Below are positions 26,401 through 33,655 of a DNA stretch of 53,540 nt, piece after piece (positions within the stretch are counted from its first letter, which is position 1; every line of letters starts with the position of its first letter). A program made the translations under genes and the position numbers. The stretch comes from Prevotella sp. UBA2456 (GTDB taxonomy: Bacteria; Bacteroidota; Bacteroidia; Bacteroidales; Bacteroidaceae). The DNA lies in the NCBI GenBank assembly GCA_002342415.1, contig DDPY01000056.1, positions 103,406 to 156,945 on the forward strand. Direction: 5' to 3'. Below the pieces are notes generated by a model. The model searched no databases and had not been told where the DNA came from. It saw nothing but the letters and a program-made list of their open reading frames with translations.

Positions 26401-26837
26401 GTTCCAACCGCTGGCGCTATGCTGCTCCCGAAGGATATACCGACCTGAACGGACACAATATCACCGGTGAGGGTATGTATCGTAACAAGGACCTCGACGG
26501 CATGCCCGGCCTGTACAAGACCATGAATGCCAATGCCCGTATGTGGAACCCTGCCGACCTGGTGACCAATGTGATGCTGGATGCCTTCGTCGAGGACGGT
26601 TCGTTCATCCGCTGCTCGGATGTCACCATCGGCTACACCCTGCCGAAGAGCATCTGCCAGAAGATCTATCTGAACAAGGTTCGCGCATACGTATCGTGCT
26701 CCAACCTCTTCATCCTGACCAAGTATTCGGGCTACGATCCTGAGGTCGACGTGCAGTCGGGTCTGACTCCCTCGATGGACTACAACCGCTATCCACGTGC
26801 CCGCACCTTCTCGTTCGGTCTTAACGTTACCTTCTAA
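23454..26837 (+). CDS. SusC-family TonB-dependent transporter, cassette B
   Basis: The 1127-aa paralogue of the cassette A SusC, with the same architecture. It has a long signal region (MSVKIKS..., cleavage near ASAQ), a carboxypeptidase-regulatory-like domain (KGTVIDGTGEPVIGATVV), the IVVVGYTSKARKDLTGSVG segment, the plug and a barrel ending FGLNVTF. DNA from the signal peptide end to the plug differs from copy A at only scattered third-codon positions, and the last ~145 bases are identical. The n-region (FRHAKALLPSGGRT), the segment around residues 280-310 and the loop near residues 1000-1025 (YTDLNGHNITGEGMYRN) differ or carry insertions. The divergence is concentrated where external loops are expected, which suggests a related but distinct ligand. 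SusD follows at 35 bp. Confidence 0.95.
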   Translation: MSVKIKSIFRHAKALLPSGGRTALLVCLLLVCGLASAQTTAKGTVIDGTGEPVIGATVVEKGNAKNAAVTDFDGNFTLKLQKSKTVVISYIGMVTQEVTASENMKVTLQDDNASLEEIVVVGYTSKARKDLTGSVGSVSGAKLAVVPVSSAAEALAGKIAGVQITTTDGQPGADINIRVRGATSVTQSNDPLFIVDGFQVANINDIPPSDIASIDVLKDASLTAIYGAKGGNGVVIVTTKSAQAGKVQVTFNGRLSVSSLTRSMKLMNTGQFVDLMYDRASSQGSGTADSWQKAFRGDFGSPKDLALYYRQPTSDWQDEVLGNHPWSYSANVTIGGGNESTKFNLSLTQSEDVGIIMGSGVRRTNVNFKLNTKITKNLDFTYNPKFTFRRDEGAGGANIGSGGLVDRVLRFQPTSGLRGWGSYSVMEDATDAERFNLTNPVTDIATNTQKKHSYTMSQQFSLKWSPIERLVLRSEGNYNITFRDTQRYWGWLTTTGQQAVHQQMPVARLTNRTTESYTWTNTASYDMTVKDKHNLSFLLGQEIYHTRYKENQQAAHLFDRGIGAETAINNMALGQPYAQDTYTLRSTPNRTASFFGQVSYNWDHRYLLSATFRADGSSKFASGKQWGYFPSISGAWVVNKEKFLKDVKWIDQLKIRAAFGLSGNNNINDDLWRFLYTSQNSGGPEFASTTTSNGELYYSTPSNYPNKDIKWETTITRNLAADISLFGGRLTITPEVYWNTTRDLLYQSPIPGVSGYSRQMQNIGKVANNGWELTVNGDILRGKDYVLSANLTLGHNKMTIKALNATDTRIYNYSGAWKSADENDYMLEVGGELGLMYGYVYDGLYTWDEFTYPTTNQYTATPKGKGVVNGILIGGTVTDGYEGNSGNGVLASSHSSYSTMPGKIKIKDLNGDGQIDINDKTVIGRTTPKWQGGFGISGQWKDFDFVANFTYMLDFDVYNATSFALSSMTGSQNNFTNVYAKYGSNRWRYAAPEGYTDLNGHNITGEGMYRNKDLDGMPGLYKTMNANARMWNPADLVTNVMLDAFVEDGSFIRCSDVTIGYTLPKSICQKIYLNKVRAYVSCSNLFILTKYSGYDPEVDVQSGLTPSMDYNRYPRARTFSFGLNVTF
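23496..23515 (+). other. Possible mRNA hairpin within the signal-peptide codons of susC B
   Basis: CTTCTACC (23496-23503) pairs with GGTGGAAG (23508-23515), with one G-U pair, around the loop TTCA. Size and position match the hairpin at 12158-12177 although the bases and encoded residues differ. Confidence 0.4.
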
Positions 26838-26872
26838 ATTGAAAATCGAAAATATTGTAAATCGAAAATATT
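26838..26872. repeat. AT-rich susC-susD linker, identical to the cassette A linker
   Basis: The 35 bases are identical to 15480-15514 and lie inside a 220-bp block (26694-26913) with no difference from cassette A. Confidence 0.65.
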
Positions 26873-29017
26873 ATGAAACTTAACAAGATATTTATCAGTG
26901 GACTGGCCATGCTTGCGCTGACATCGTGCAACGACTACCTTGATGTAGAGCCTGCCACCAACGTAGCGAGCACCGGCTTGGTGTTCGGTTCGGAAGGTGA
27001 GACCCGTACGGCCCTGTATGGTGTCTATGCCAAGGTCTGCTCTGACAACCTGTTCGGCAACCAGCTATATACCAACTTCCAGCTGAACAGCGATGTGGAC
27101 TTCTATGCCAACTCCAACGAGGCCGCTGCCGGCAACCAGCCTCGCCGCTTCGATGTCCGCTCGGATGCCAGCAATGTGGAGTCTCTGTGGAACAACCTCT
27201 ACTCGGCTGTCGAGACGGCCAACGAGTTCATCTACAACCTGAAGAACAGCAAGATCTACAAGGAAGAGACCGAGGACGGTGCCTCTGAGGGTACCGACGG
27301 TACCACCGTCACCATCCAGGTGCCCAAGGTGACCGACCTGACCCAGATGATGGGCGAGGCCAAGGTGATGCGTGCCATGTTCTATCATGAGTTGCTGAGC
27401 TATTGGGGCGATATTCCTTTCACCCTGAAGTCTACCTACGAGACCGACAACCTGAATCCTACCGTCACTCCCCGTCAGGAGGTGAGCGACTCGCTGATTG
27501 CCGACCTCATTCACGCTGCCGAGTATATGTACTCCGACAAGGAGAACAAGGTTTCTGCTCCTGAGCGCATCACCAAGGAGGCAGCCTATGCCATGATAGC
27601 CCGTCTGGCTCTGCAGGCTGGCGGCTACTCGCTCAACCACGACGAGGGTAATGTCACCCAGTACTACATGTCGCGTCCCTCGAACTACCGCGACTACTAT
27701 GTGATTGCCCGCGAATATGCCAAGATGGTGATCGATGCCGGCGGCCACTCGCTCAGCAAGAGCTATCGCGACTTCTTCGTAGACCAGTGTAACTTCGTTG
27801 CTACCGCAGGCGATGATGCCATCTTCGAGATTCCGTTTGCCAAGGAGACGGCAGGCAACTGGGGTTATGCCCAGGGTCCCACCAGCGGTGTGGATACTGG
27901 CGATGCTACTGACTATTCGAACTCGGCCTGGGGTGCTACCAGCGGCAATGTGCGCTGCTCGGCTTTCTACCGCTACTCGTTCGACGAGAACGACCTGCGC
28001 CGCGACTTCATCAACGGTCTGTGGTACTACTCTAACCAGGGTCTGCCCACCATGCGCCTCGACTATGCCATGCACAACAACAAGTGGTCGAAGCTGTGGA
28101 ACACCAACGGCTTGGGCAAGACCACTACGGCTGCTACCGGTATCAACTTCGCCTACATCCGCTATGCCGATGTGCTGCTGATGTTTGCCGAGGCCGAAAA
28201 CGAGGTCAACGGTCCTACCGCCGAGGCTCAGGAGGCTCTGAAGACGGTTCGCCGTCGCGCCTTCTCCACTGCCGACCAGGCAGACATGGTTGACGCATAC
28301 GTGGCAGCAGCAGCATCCTCTAAGGAAGATTTCCTGAACGCCGTTCTCGATGAGCGCAAGTGGGAGTTTGCCGGTGAGAACATGCGTTGGAAGGACCTCG
28401 TCCGCAACAATATGTATGCTGAGAAGGTATTCTTCACCTTCCTCGACTACTATGCAGTGACCGAAGCCATGTCGGGAACTTCTTCCTATATCGACATGGT
28501 GGAGGGATACGACAAGGTTCCTTACAGTGATGTGTTTGTGCAGAGCATGTACTCTATCCTGGTGAAGAACTACAACGACCCGAACTTCCCCAACCGCGGA
28601 CTCTATATGTTCTATGTGGTCAATCCCTACAGCACGATCCAGAACCCCACCGGTACGACCGTTGCCAAGTATATCTCCGACAACGAGCTTGATCTGGAGC
28701 CGGTATCACCGCGTGCCATCACGGGCCTGTCTTCGAGCAGCAACAGCGTTGCCTGGACTACCACCAATCTGGCATGGGCTAACGACGACGGTTCTCCCAA
28801 GAACCAGATTCTCTACTCGCTCTATGGCTATATCCGTGTGGACCAGCGCGGCAACATCGTAGTAGTGAACAACGGTGCTGCACAGCCGTTCAACATCAAT
28901 CCCGACAATGCCCAGGACAACATAAACCGTCTGCCTGCCGTCCGCTATATGCTGCCGGTTCCGCAGGAGGCCATTGCCCGCTCAGGTGGTGTCTATAAGA
29001 ACTACTATGGCTATTAA
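26873..29017 (+). CDS. SusD/RagB-family lipoprotein, cassette B
   Basis: The 714-aa lid lipoprotein for the cassette B SusC. The signal ends in LTSC (Cys19), followed by NDYLDVEPATN. The same RagB segments as in the cassette A SusD are present (GEAKVMRAMFYHELLSYWGDIPF, FAYIRYADVLLMFAEAENE, ERKWEFAGENMRWKDLVRNN). Large parts of the middle are nearly identical to copy A, while residues about 130-150 and about 530-650 (for example VQSMYSILVKNYNDPNFPN) are diverged. It is 41 bp upstream of the beta-helix gene, against 29 bp in copy A. Confidence 0.95.
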   Translation: MKLNKIFISGLAMLALTSCNDYLDVEPATNVASTGLVFGSEGETRTALYGVYAKVCSDNLFGNQLYTNFQLNSDVDFYANSNEAAAGNQPRRFDVRSDASNVESLWNNLYSAVETANEFIYNLKNSKIYKEETEDGASEGTDGTTVTIQVPKVTDLTQMMGEAKVMRAMFYHELLSYWGDIPFTLKSTYETDNLNPTVTPRQEVSDSLIADLIHAAEYMYSDKENKVSAPERITKEAAYAMIARLALQAGGYSLNHDEGNVTQYYMSRPSNYRDYYVIAREYAKMVIDAGGHSLSKSYRDFFVDQCNFVATAGDDAIFEIPFAKETAGNWGYAQGPTSGVDTGDATDYSNSAWGATSGNVRCSAFYRYSFDENDLRRDFINGLWYYSNQGLPTMRLDYAMHNNKWSKLWNTNGLGKTTTAATGINFAYIRYADVLLMFAEAENEVNGPTAEAQEALKTVRRRAFSTADQADMVDAYVAAAASSKEDFLNAVLDERKWEFAGENMRWKDLVRNNMYAEKVFFTFLDYYAVTEAMSGTSSYIDMVEGYDKVPYSDVFVQSMYSILVKNYNDPNFPNRGLYMFYVVNPYSTIQNPTGTTVAKYISDNELDLEPVSPRAITGLSSSSNSVAWTTTNLAWANDDGSPKNQILYSLYGYIRVDQRGNIVVVNNGAAQPFNINPDNAQDNINRLPAVRYMLPVPQEAIARSGGVYKNYYGY

Positions 29018-29058
29018 ATCAGTAAGAAGACCTATTTTATTCAGAAAGAATTAAGAAT

Positions 29059-31434
29059 ATGAAAAAGATATTATTATTATCACTGGCCCTGCTGATGACA
29101 CTGTCCTTCGAGTCGTGTAAGGACAATGATGACAAGAGCACGTCAGAGACATCCGACCGCCTGTTCCGCCCGATGTTCCGCAAAGACCAGAACACGGGTA
29201 AGGGTTCTAACGACCCCTACAACACGGTCATCACCGACTACAATACCGCCAACCTGTTCTGGTACACGGTCAACGATGCTGTAGCCTACGAGATTATGTG
29301 GACTCCTACCGTTTCCTTCGTCAGCGACGGTGAGACGGGATGGATGGAGACCATGAACAATCAGAACGGCAAGTCACTCGAAGGTCACGTGGTGGTGGCA
29401 GACCCCACTCGCTACAATCTGATTATCGAGAACCTGAACTACCAGTCGAACTATCGTTTCGCCATCCGTGCCCTCCACTCGTTCGATGCAAGCAGCTACT
29501 CGCTGTGGCGCGGCGAGGCCAATGTCTACGATGTGCTGAACTCTGCCGATGCCAACTGGAAGAACGATGCGAAGAACTCGCTCTGGTATGGTTTCGGTAA
29601 CGGTCGCGAGTGGTCGGACTACATGAATCTGGAGACTTCTGCCCGCGACTGGGTGCCCTTCGTCGTTCAGGTGTCAGAGATTACCAAGACCTCTATGAAG
29701 CTGACCCTGAACCGCAACATCTCTAAATATAAGGATGCCGAGAAAGACAAGTTCTACCAGTACTGGAACTTTGTGGATGCCGACAGGACAATGCTGAAGA
29801 TTGATTACCTGACCTTCACTCCCAATGCTTCTTCGCCCGATGCTACCGTCAACCAGAAGTATGCAAAATACGACATCCCCGCTTCGGCATGGAATGAGGA
29901 GGGTATTGCAGTGATTACCGTCGACGGTCTGTCGGAGAACTCTGCCTACAACATCGACGTATGGGACAACAGCATCAGCATACCCGTGGATGCCTGCTAC
30001 AACACCACGATGAAGCGCACCAAGGGTGATCCCGCTGCTCCTATACTCCTGAAGCATATCGTATGGCAGAACGACACCTTAGGTACCGATCCTTCCACTT
30101 GGAACATCTACGACATCTCGCAGTATAATGCCTGCAAGCTGGATGCCGTGCTGAACAACTATTGCGCCAGCAATGTGGCTGCCGAGAATCAGGTATTCTA
30201 TCTGGAGGGTGGCAAGACCTACTTCGTCAGCTCGAATGTATCGGTCTACAAGGGCTTCACCTTGGCTACCAATCCTGAGGACCTGGCTGCCGGCAAGGGA
30301 CGCGCCAAGTTCTATCTGAGCGGTATGACCAAGACGGGTGCCTCGGTCAATACCTGCAACTTCATGTTGGGCCGTCAGCCGGCAACCGGTGAGAACGCTT
30401 CCATCACACTGGATATCGACTCCGTGCGCTTCATGGACCTCGATGTCAATGTGCCACAGGCTACCAACTACGGCCACGCTCAGGAAGGAAAGGGAAGTGC
30501 CGTGGGTAACTACTTCATGAACATGTACTCGAACGGTATGGGTATCAACGTGACCACCCTCGAATGGCGCAACTGCTCGTTCCAGGGTCTGATTCGCGGA
30601 TTCTTCCGTATCCAGGGTTCGAACGACTTCTACATCCAGCACATCCGACTGATTGGCTGCGACTTCTACAACTGCGGATACTACTCGCAGTCGGCCGGTG
30701 ACTATGCCTACATCTTCGGCGACCATAATGGCAAGACGAAGTCGAACATCCTGCAGGATGTCGAGGTGGCAGAGTGTGTGTTCTACAACAACCCGAAGCG
30801 TTCGGTGGTGACCGACAACAACCGCAACCTGGTTTGGGACGAGTCGGTGAAGTGGCACATCTCGCTGCACAACAACACCTTCGTCAACTTCTGTACCGTT
30901 GCCAACAACCCGATTCTGAACACCCGCTACAATCCCGGCGGCTCACTGCTCGAGTTCTACAACAACGTGATTATCCTGACCAAGGATCCTGCCGACAAGA
31001 ATCGTCTGTTGAGAGGTGCCGGTTGGGATACCCGTAACATCCAGGGTGGTGACGGCTCAGGACAGGTGACCTTCAACATCTATAACAACTGGACCACCAA
31101 CGACGACCAGGTGATTGAGAACAACGGCCAGCCGTTCAATGCCAACGCCTTCAATGCTACCTCGAACGCTCCCGGTAAGTTCATCAAGGGCGGTGAGGGT
31201 ATCTATCCTGCCGGCACCGACGAACTGACGGTTCATCTGGACGAGAGCCTCAAGGCTACCGACCTGATGGTAAGCCCGAACCCGAAGTACTTCATCGGTG
31301 AGACGCCTACTGGTAACGACTACCATACCGACAACGGCATCGAGGGTCTCTACTATCAGCAGACGGACAAGGTACGCAACTCGGCCATCTACAAGAGTGG
31401 AGCCGGTGCACAGCGACTCATCAACGGCAAATAA
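29059..31434 (+). CDS. Beta-helix surface lipoprotein, DUF4957/DUF5123-like, cassette B
   Basis: The 791-aa paralogue of the protein at 17713. Its lipoprotein signal ends in FESC (Cys20), followed by KDNDDKS, a surface-export-like acidic tract. FnIII-like N-terminal modules and an Asn-rich beta-helix follow. Helix segments such as GNYFMNMYSNGMGINVTTLEW and GLIRGFFRIQGSNDFYIQHIR are identical in both copies, whereas the N-terminal modules (WTPTVSFVSDGETGW) and the extreme C-terminal region differ. This pattern suggests a conserved core with altered ligand contacts. No lyase catalytic motif is seen. It is probably a surface pectin-binding protein; function is inferred. Confidence 0.8.
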   Translation: MKKILLLSLALLMTLSFESCKDNDDKSTSETSDRLFRPMFRKDQNTGKGSNDPYNTVITDYNTANLFWYTVNDAVAYEIMWTPTVSFVSDGETGWMETMNNQNGKSLEGHVVVADPTRYNLIIENLNYQSNYRFAIRALHSFDASSYSLWRGEANVYDVLNSADANWKNDAKNSLWYGFGNGREWSDYMNLETSARDWVPFVVQVSEITKTSMKLTLNRNISKYKDAEKDKFYQYWNFVDADRTMLKIDYLTFTPNASSPDATVNQKYAKYDIPASAWNEEGIAVITVDGLSENSAYNIDVWDNSISIPVDACYNTTMKRTKGDPAAPILLKHIVWQNDTLGTDPSTWNIYDISQYNACKLDAVLNNYCASNVAAENQVFYLEGGKTYFVSSNVSVYKGFTLATNPEDLAAGKGRAKFYLSGMTKTGASVNTCNFMLGRQPATGENASITLDIDSVRFMDLDVNVPQATNYGHAQEGKGSAVGNYFMNMYSNGMGINVTTLEWRNCSFQGLIRGFFRIQGSNDFYIQHIRLIGCDFYNCGYYSQSAGDYAYIFGDHNGKTKSNILQDVEVAECVFYNNPKRSVVTDNNRNLVWDESVKWHISLHNNTFVNFCTVANNPILNTRYNPGGSLLEFYNNVIILTKDPADKNRLLRGAGWDTRNIQGGDGSGQVTFNIYNNWTTNDDQVIENNGQPFNANAFNATSNAPGKFIKGGEGIYPAGTDELTVHLDESLKATDLMVSPNPKYFIGETPTGNDYHTDNGIEGLYYQQTDKVRNSAIYKSGAGAQRLINGK

Positions 31435-31473
31435 ATCGTAAATTGAAAATTGTAAATAGAAAATAGAATCATT

Positions 31474-31983
31474 ATGAAGATCAACAAATATGTAACCGTG
31501 CTTCTGACTGTGGCTGCTATGGCTTCGACCTTCGTCAGCTGCAGCAGGGACCACGACATCACGGGCGACCCTATGGCCGACCACAACCAAGGGAGCAAGC
31601 AGGACTACTGGATTGACTTCCAGCTGAGCAATGCCGGCAGTCTGAGCGAGGCAGCACAGGCCCGATTCATCGAACTGCGCGACACCACCCTCTACGGCGA
31701 GAAGCTCATCAAGATCATCGAGCACCCGATGTACTGCACCGAGGACTATGCCCGCAACAACTTCAACAAGGTTGCAGCCCTGTCCAACGAAGAGAACGAC
31801 ATCGTGCAGAAGGTGATGATTCCCACGTTCTGTGTTGACACGATAGGCGGTGTCAATCACAGCGACTTCACCGTTACCATGACGCTTTCCAAGGACAGCA
31901 TGAGAACCGTGATTGCTACTCATTCTTGGGATGCTGCCACCGCCTTTGACGGTCAGGCTCTCATCAATGCGAACAAGAAGTAG
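31474..31983 (+). CDS. Small lipoprotein of unknown function, cassette B
   Basis: The 169-aa homologue of the protein at 20148. The signal ends in FVSC (Cys23), followed by SRDHDITGDPMADH. The SNAGSL segment is shared, and then it diverges (TTLYGEKLIKIIEHPMYCTEDYARNNFNK). No recognised domain. It follows the beta-helix gene by 39 bp, through a linker of TAAATTGAAAATTG words, and is closed by a hairpin. Confidence 0.75.
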   Translation: MKINKYVTVLLTVAAMASTFVSCSRDHDITGDPMADHNQGSKQDYWIDFQLSNAGSLSEAAQARFIELRDTTLYGEKLIKIIEHPMYCTEDYARNNFNKVAALSNEENDIVQKVMIPTFCVDTIGGVNHSDFTVTMTLSKDSMRTVIATHSWDAATAFDGQALINANKK

Positions 31984-32003
31984 ATTCCCTCTATTCAATA
32001 ACC

Positions 32004-32043
32004 ACCAAGGGCGGTCGGCAAAAGTCCGTCCGCCCTTGGTTTC
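32004..32043 (+). terminator. Hairpin after the cassette B operon
   Basis: ACCAAGGGCGG (32004-32014) pairs perfectly with CCGCCCTTGGT (32030-32040). The T tract is weak (TTC), so some read-through into the gene at 32087 is likely; I see no clear separate promoter for that gene. Confidence 0.6.
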
Positions 32044-32086
32044 AGAAACAACTTATTTAAATTATTAAACTTTAAAAACAAAACGT

Positions 32087-33214
32087 ATGAAGAAGATTTT
32101 TACTCTTATCTCAATGGCCCTCATGGCCGTTGGTGCAAGTGCACAGACCACCATCGACTTTAGCGGGCTGAAGTTGAAGGACTTCAACTATGACGAGACC
32201 TACTATGTAGATGCTCAGTACGAGGAGAAAGACGAGAATGACCAGCCCACAGGCAAGACCTACACTTCGTTTACCTACAAAGGCGGTGGCACATACTCTG
32301 CCCTCGAGCTGAAGGACAAGAATGTCAAGTTCAACTACAAGAATTCTGGCGAGAAGGCAAGCTTCTTTATCCTTGCCGATGAGTATTTCACTGTTGGTGG
32401 TAAGGGAGCCCAGCTCATCATCTCAAACCTGAAGAAAGGCCAGTTGGTAACCCTGAATGTTGCTGCCAAAGCAGACGACTCAGCTCCTACCTTCGCTGCA
32501 AATGGTGGAGCCCTTCAAGGTGAGACTCCAGACATGAGCAAGAAGAATGAGTTTGTAAACCTCACCTATCAAGTAACTGGAACTACTGGCGAGCTTACTA
32601 TTTCAGAGAGTGCCAAGGGATTTAACATCAAGTCTATCACAATTGCCGAAGGAGGAGAAATTTCTTTCGATGCCAACGAATTCACCGTTACCTTCAATGG
32701 TTCTGACGCTCAGACATCAGATGGATATTTCGATTTTGGAACTTCCGATAATAAGCACAACTTCTCAGATAAATATGGAGAAGCTTCTTGGGAGGAAACT
32801 AATTTCACAAAAGGTTTGAAATTAGAAGGCTCCACACTTATTCACTGGACTTCTACTAAAGTCGCTACAGTGACCGTAGTACAGTCTGTATGGAGCGAAA
32901 AACCGTTCTTCATGGATGATGTCAAATACGAACCCTCAATTGCAGTTGCAGGTACGGGTTGCCGTATATACACTATTGAAAACGTTGCAGCAGGTGAGCA
33001 TAAAATTCACCGTACCAGTGGCGAAGACAATGCAGGAGAAAGTGGAATATATGCTGTAAAGGTAACCTACACTGGAGGCGGAACGGCCATCAAAGCCATC
33101 AATGCTGCTACCATCGATGCCAACGCTCCTGCTTACAACCTCGCCGGACAGAAGGTTGACAAGAGCTTCAAGGGTATCATCATCAAGAATGGCAAGAAGA
33201 TGATTCAGAAGTAA
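32087..33214 (+). CDS. Secreted protein with C-terminal sorting-like tail, cassette B
   Basis: The 375-aa product shares the signal peptide (MKKIFTLISMALMAVGASA) and the tail (YNLAGQKVDKSFKGIIIKNGKKMIQK) with the protein at 21129, but its middle is unrelated. That part looks like two beta-sandwich modules, about residues 20-190 (IDFSGLKLKDFNYDETYYV...FNIKSITIAEGG) and 195-335 (FTVTFNGSDAQTSDGYFDF...GEHKIHRTSGED...GIYAVKVTYTGGG). Such modules are typical of carbohydrate binding, but no family is certain. The position at the end of the cassette matches copy A. Confidence 0.7.
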   Translation: MKKIFTLISMALMAVGASAQTTIDFSGLKLKDFNYDETYYVDAQYEEKDENDQPTGKTYTSFTYKGGGTYSALELKDKNVKFNYKNSGEKASFFILADEYFTVGGKGAQLIISNLKKGQLVTLNVAAKADDSAPTFAANGGALQGETPDMSKKNEFVNLTYQVTGTTGELTISESAKGFNIKSITIAEGGEISFDANEFTVTFNGSDAQTSDGYFDFGTSDNKHNFSDKYGEASWEETNFTKGLKLEGSTLIHWTSTKVATVTVVQSVWSEKPFFMDDVKYEPSIAVAGTGCRIYTIENVAAGEHKIHRTSGEDNAGESGIYAVKVTYTGGGTAIKAINAATIDANAPAYNLAGQKVDKSFKGIIIKNGKKMIQK

Positions 33215-33239
33215 GCTGTCTAACTTGACCAATAATCTG

Positions 33240-33274
33240 GAGCGGAACCTCGACGGGTTCCGCTCTTTTTTTTT
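33240..33274 (+). terminator. Strong terminator at the end of cassette B
   Basis: GAGCGGAACC (33240-33249) pairs with GGTTCCGCTC (33256-33265) around TCGACG and is followed by nine T residues. It is the same hairpin as at 22787 with one base changed. Confidence 0.9.
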
Positions 33275-33301
33275 ACAACGGGAAAACGGCCGTTTCCTGT
33301 T

Positions 33302-33367
33302 GAGTCAACTCAAACGATTCATCGAGTTAACTCAAATGAACAATCGAGTTAACTCACGTTTTTTTCC
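33302..33367. repeat. Three 22-bp repeats carrying the palindrome GAGTTAACTC
   Basis: GAGTCAACTC at 33302-33311 and the perfect palindrome GAGTTAACTC at 33324-33333 and 33346-33355 are spaced exactly 22 bp apart and end 18 bp before the -33 box of the catalytic operon. The two-turn spacing puts the palindromes on the same face of the helix, so they may be operator sites. They are unlike the LacI-type palindrome. Confidence 0.6.
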
Positions 33368-33373
33368 CAATTG

Positions 33374-33405
33374 TTTGGAAGTATGAAAAGTTTTGCGTAC
33401 TTTTG
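33374..33405 (+). promoter_or_regulatory. Promoter of the catalytic operon
   Basis: -33 TTTG at 33374-33377, a 20-bp spacer and -7 TACTTTTG at 33398-33405. It probably drives the small ORF, the GH-PL1 fusion, PL1 and GH3 genes, which have gaps of at most 9 bp and no terminator between them. Confidence 0.75.
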
Positions 33406-33436
33406 CAGCACTATAACAAACTCTACTAAAGCAGAC

Positions 33437-33655
33437 ATGACTACCAGCGAGGTTCCCTTCATCCCACAAGACCGCACCTACCGCACGCTGAAATGCGATG
33501 CGCTCATAGTCGGGCTAATAGAATGGCTCAAGCAAGACTTTCTCCAGAAAGGCGGCATAAAAGAACAAATGTACCAGGCTCGCAAAGACTGGCAACGCCG
33601 AAACGGATATTCCAATAGCGACACCACACCCACAACCCCCACAACAATAAAATGA
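33437..33655 (+). CDS. Small protein of unknown function leading the catalytic operon
   Basis: A 72-aa protein without signal peptide, with a helical middle (LIEWLKQDFLQKGGIKEQMYQARKDWQRRNGY) and a Thr/Pro tail. The start is ATG 33437, because an upstream in-frame TTG lies before the promoter. Its stop overlaps the start of the GH-PL1 gene (ATGA), so translation is probably coupled. I do not recognise it. The coding strand near the end repeats CACACCCACAA-like words that recur inside the next gene. Confidence 0.5.
   Translation: MTTSEVPFIPQDRTYRTLKCDALIVGLIEWLKQDFLQKGGIKEQMYQARKDWQRRNGYSNSDTTPTTPTTIK

Noticed and set aside
12132..33214. Insertion sequence or transposon as cause of the duplication
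   Set aside because: No transposase, integrase or clear terminal inverted repeats were found at cassette borders.
33371..33655. Longer version of the 72-aa ORF beginning at 33371
   Set aside because: This start lies upstream of the -33 and -7 elements of the promoter.
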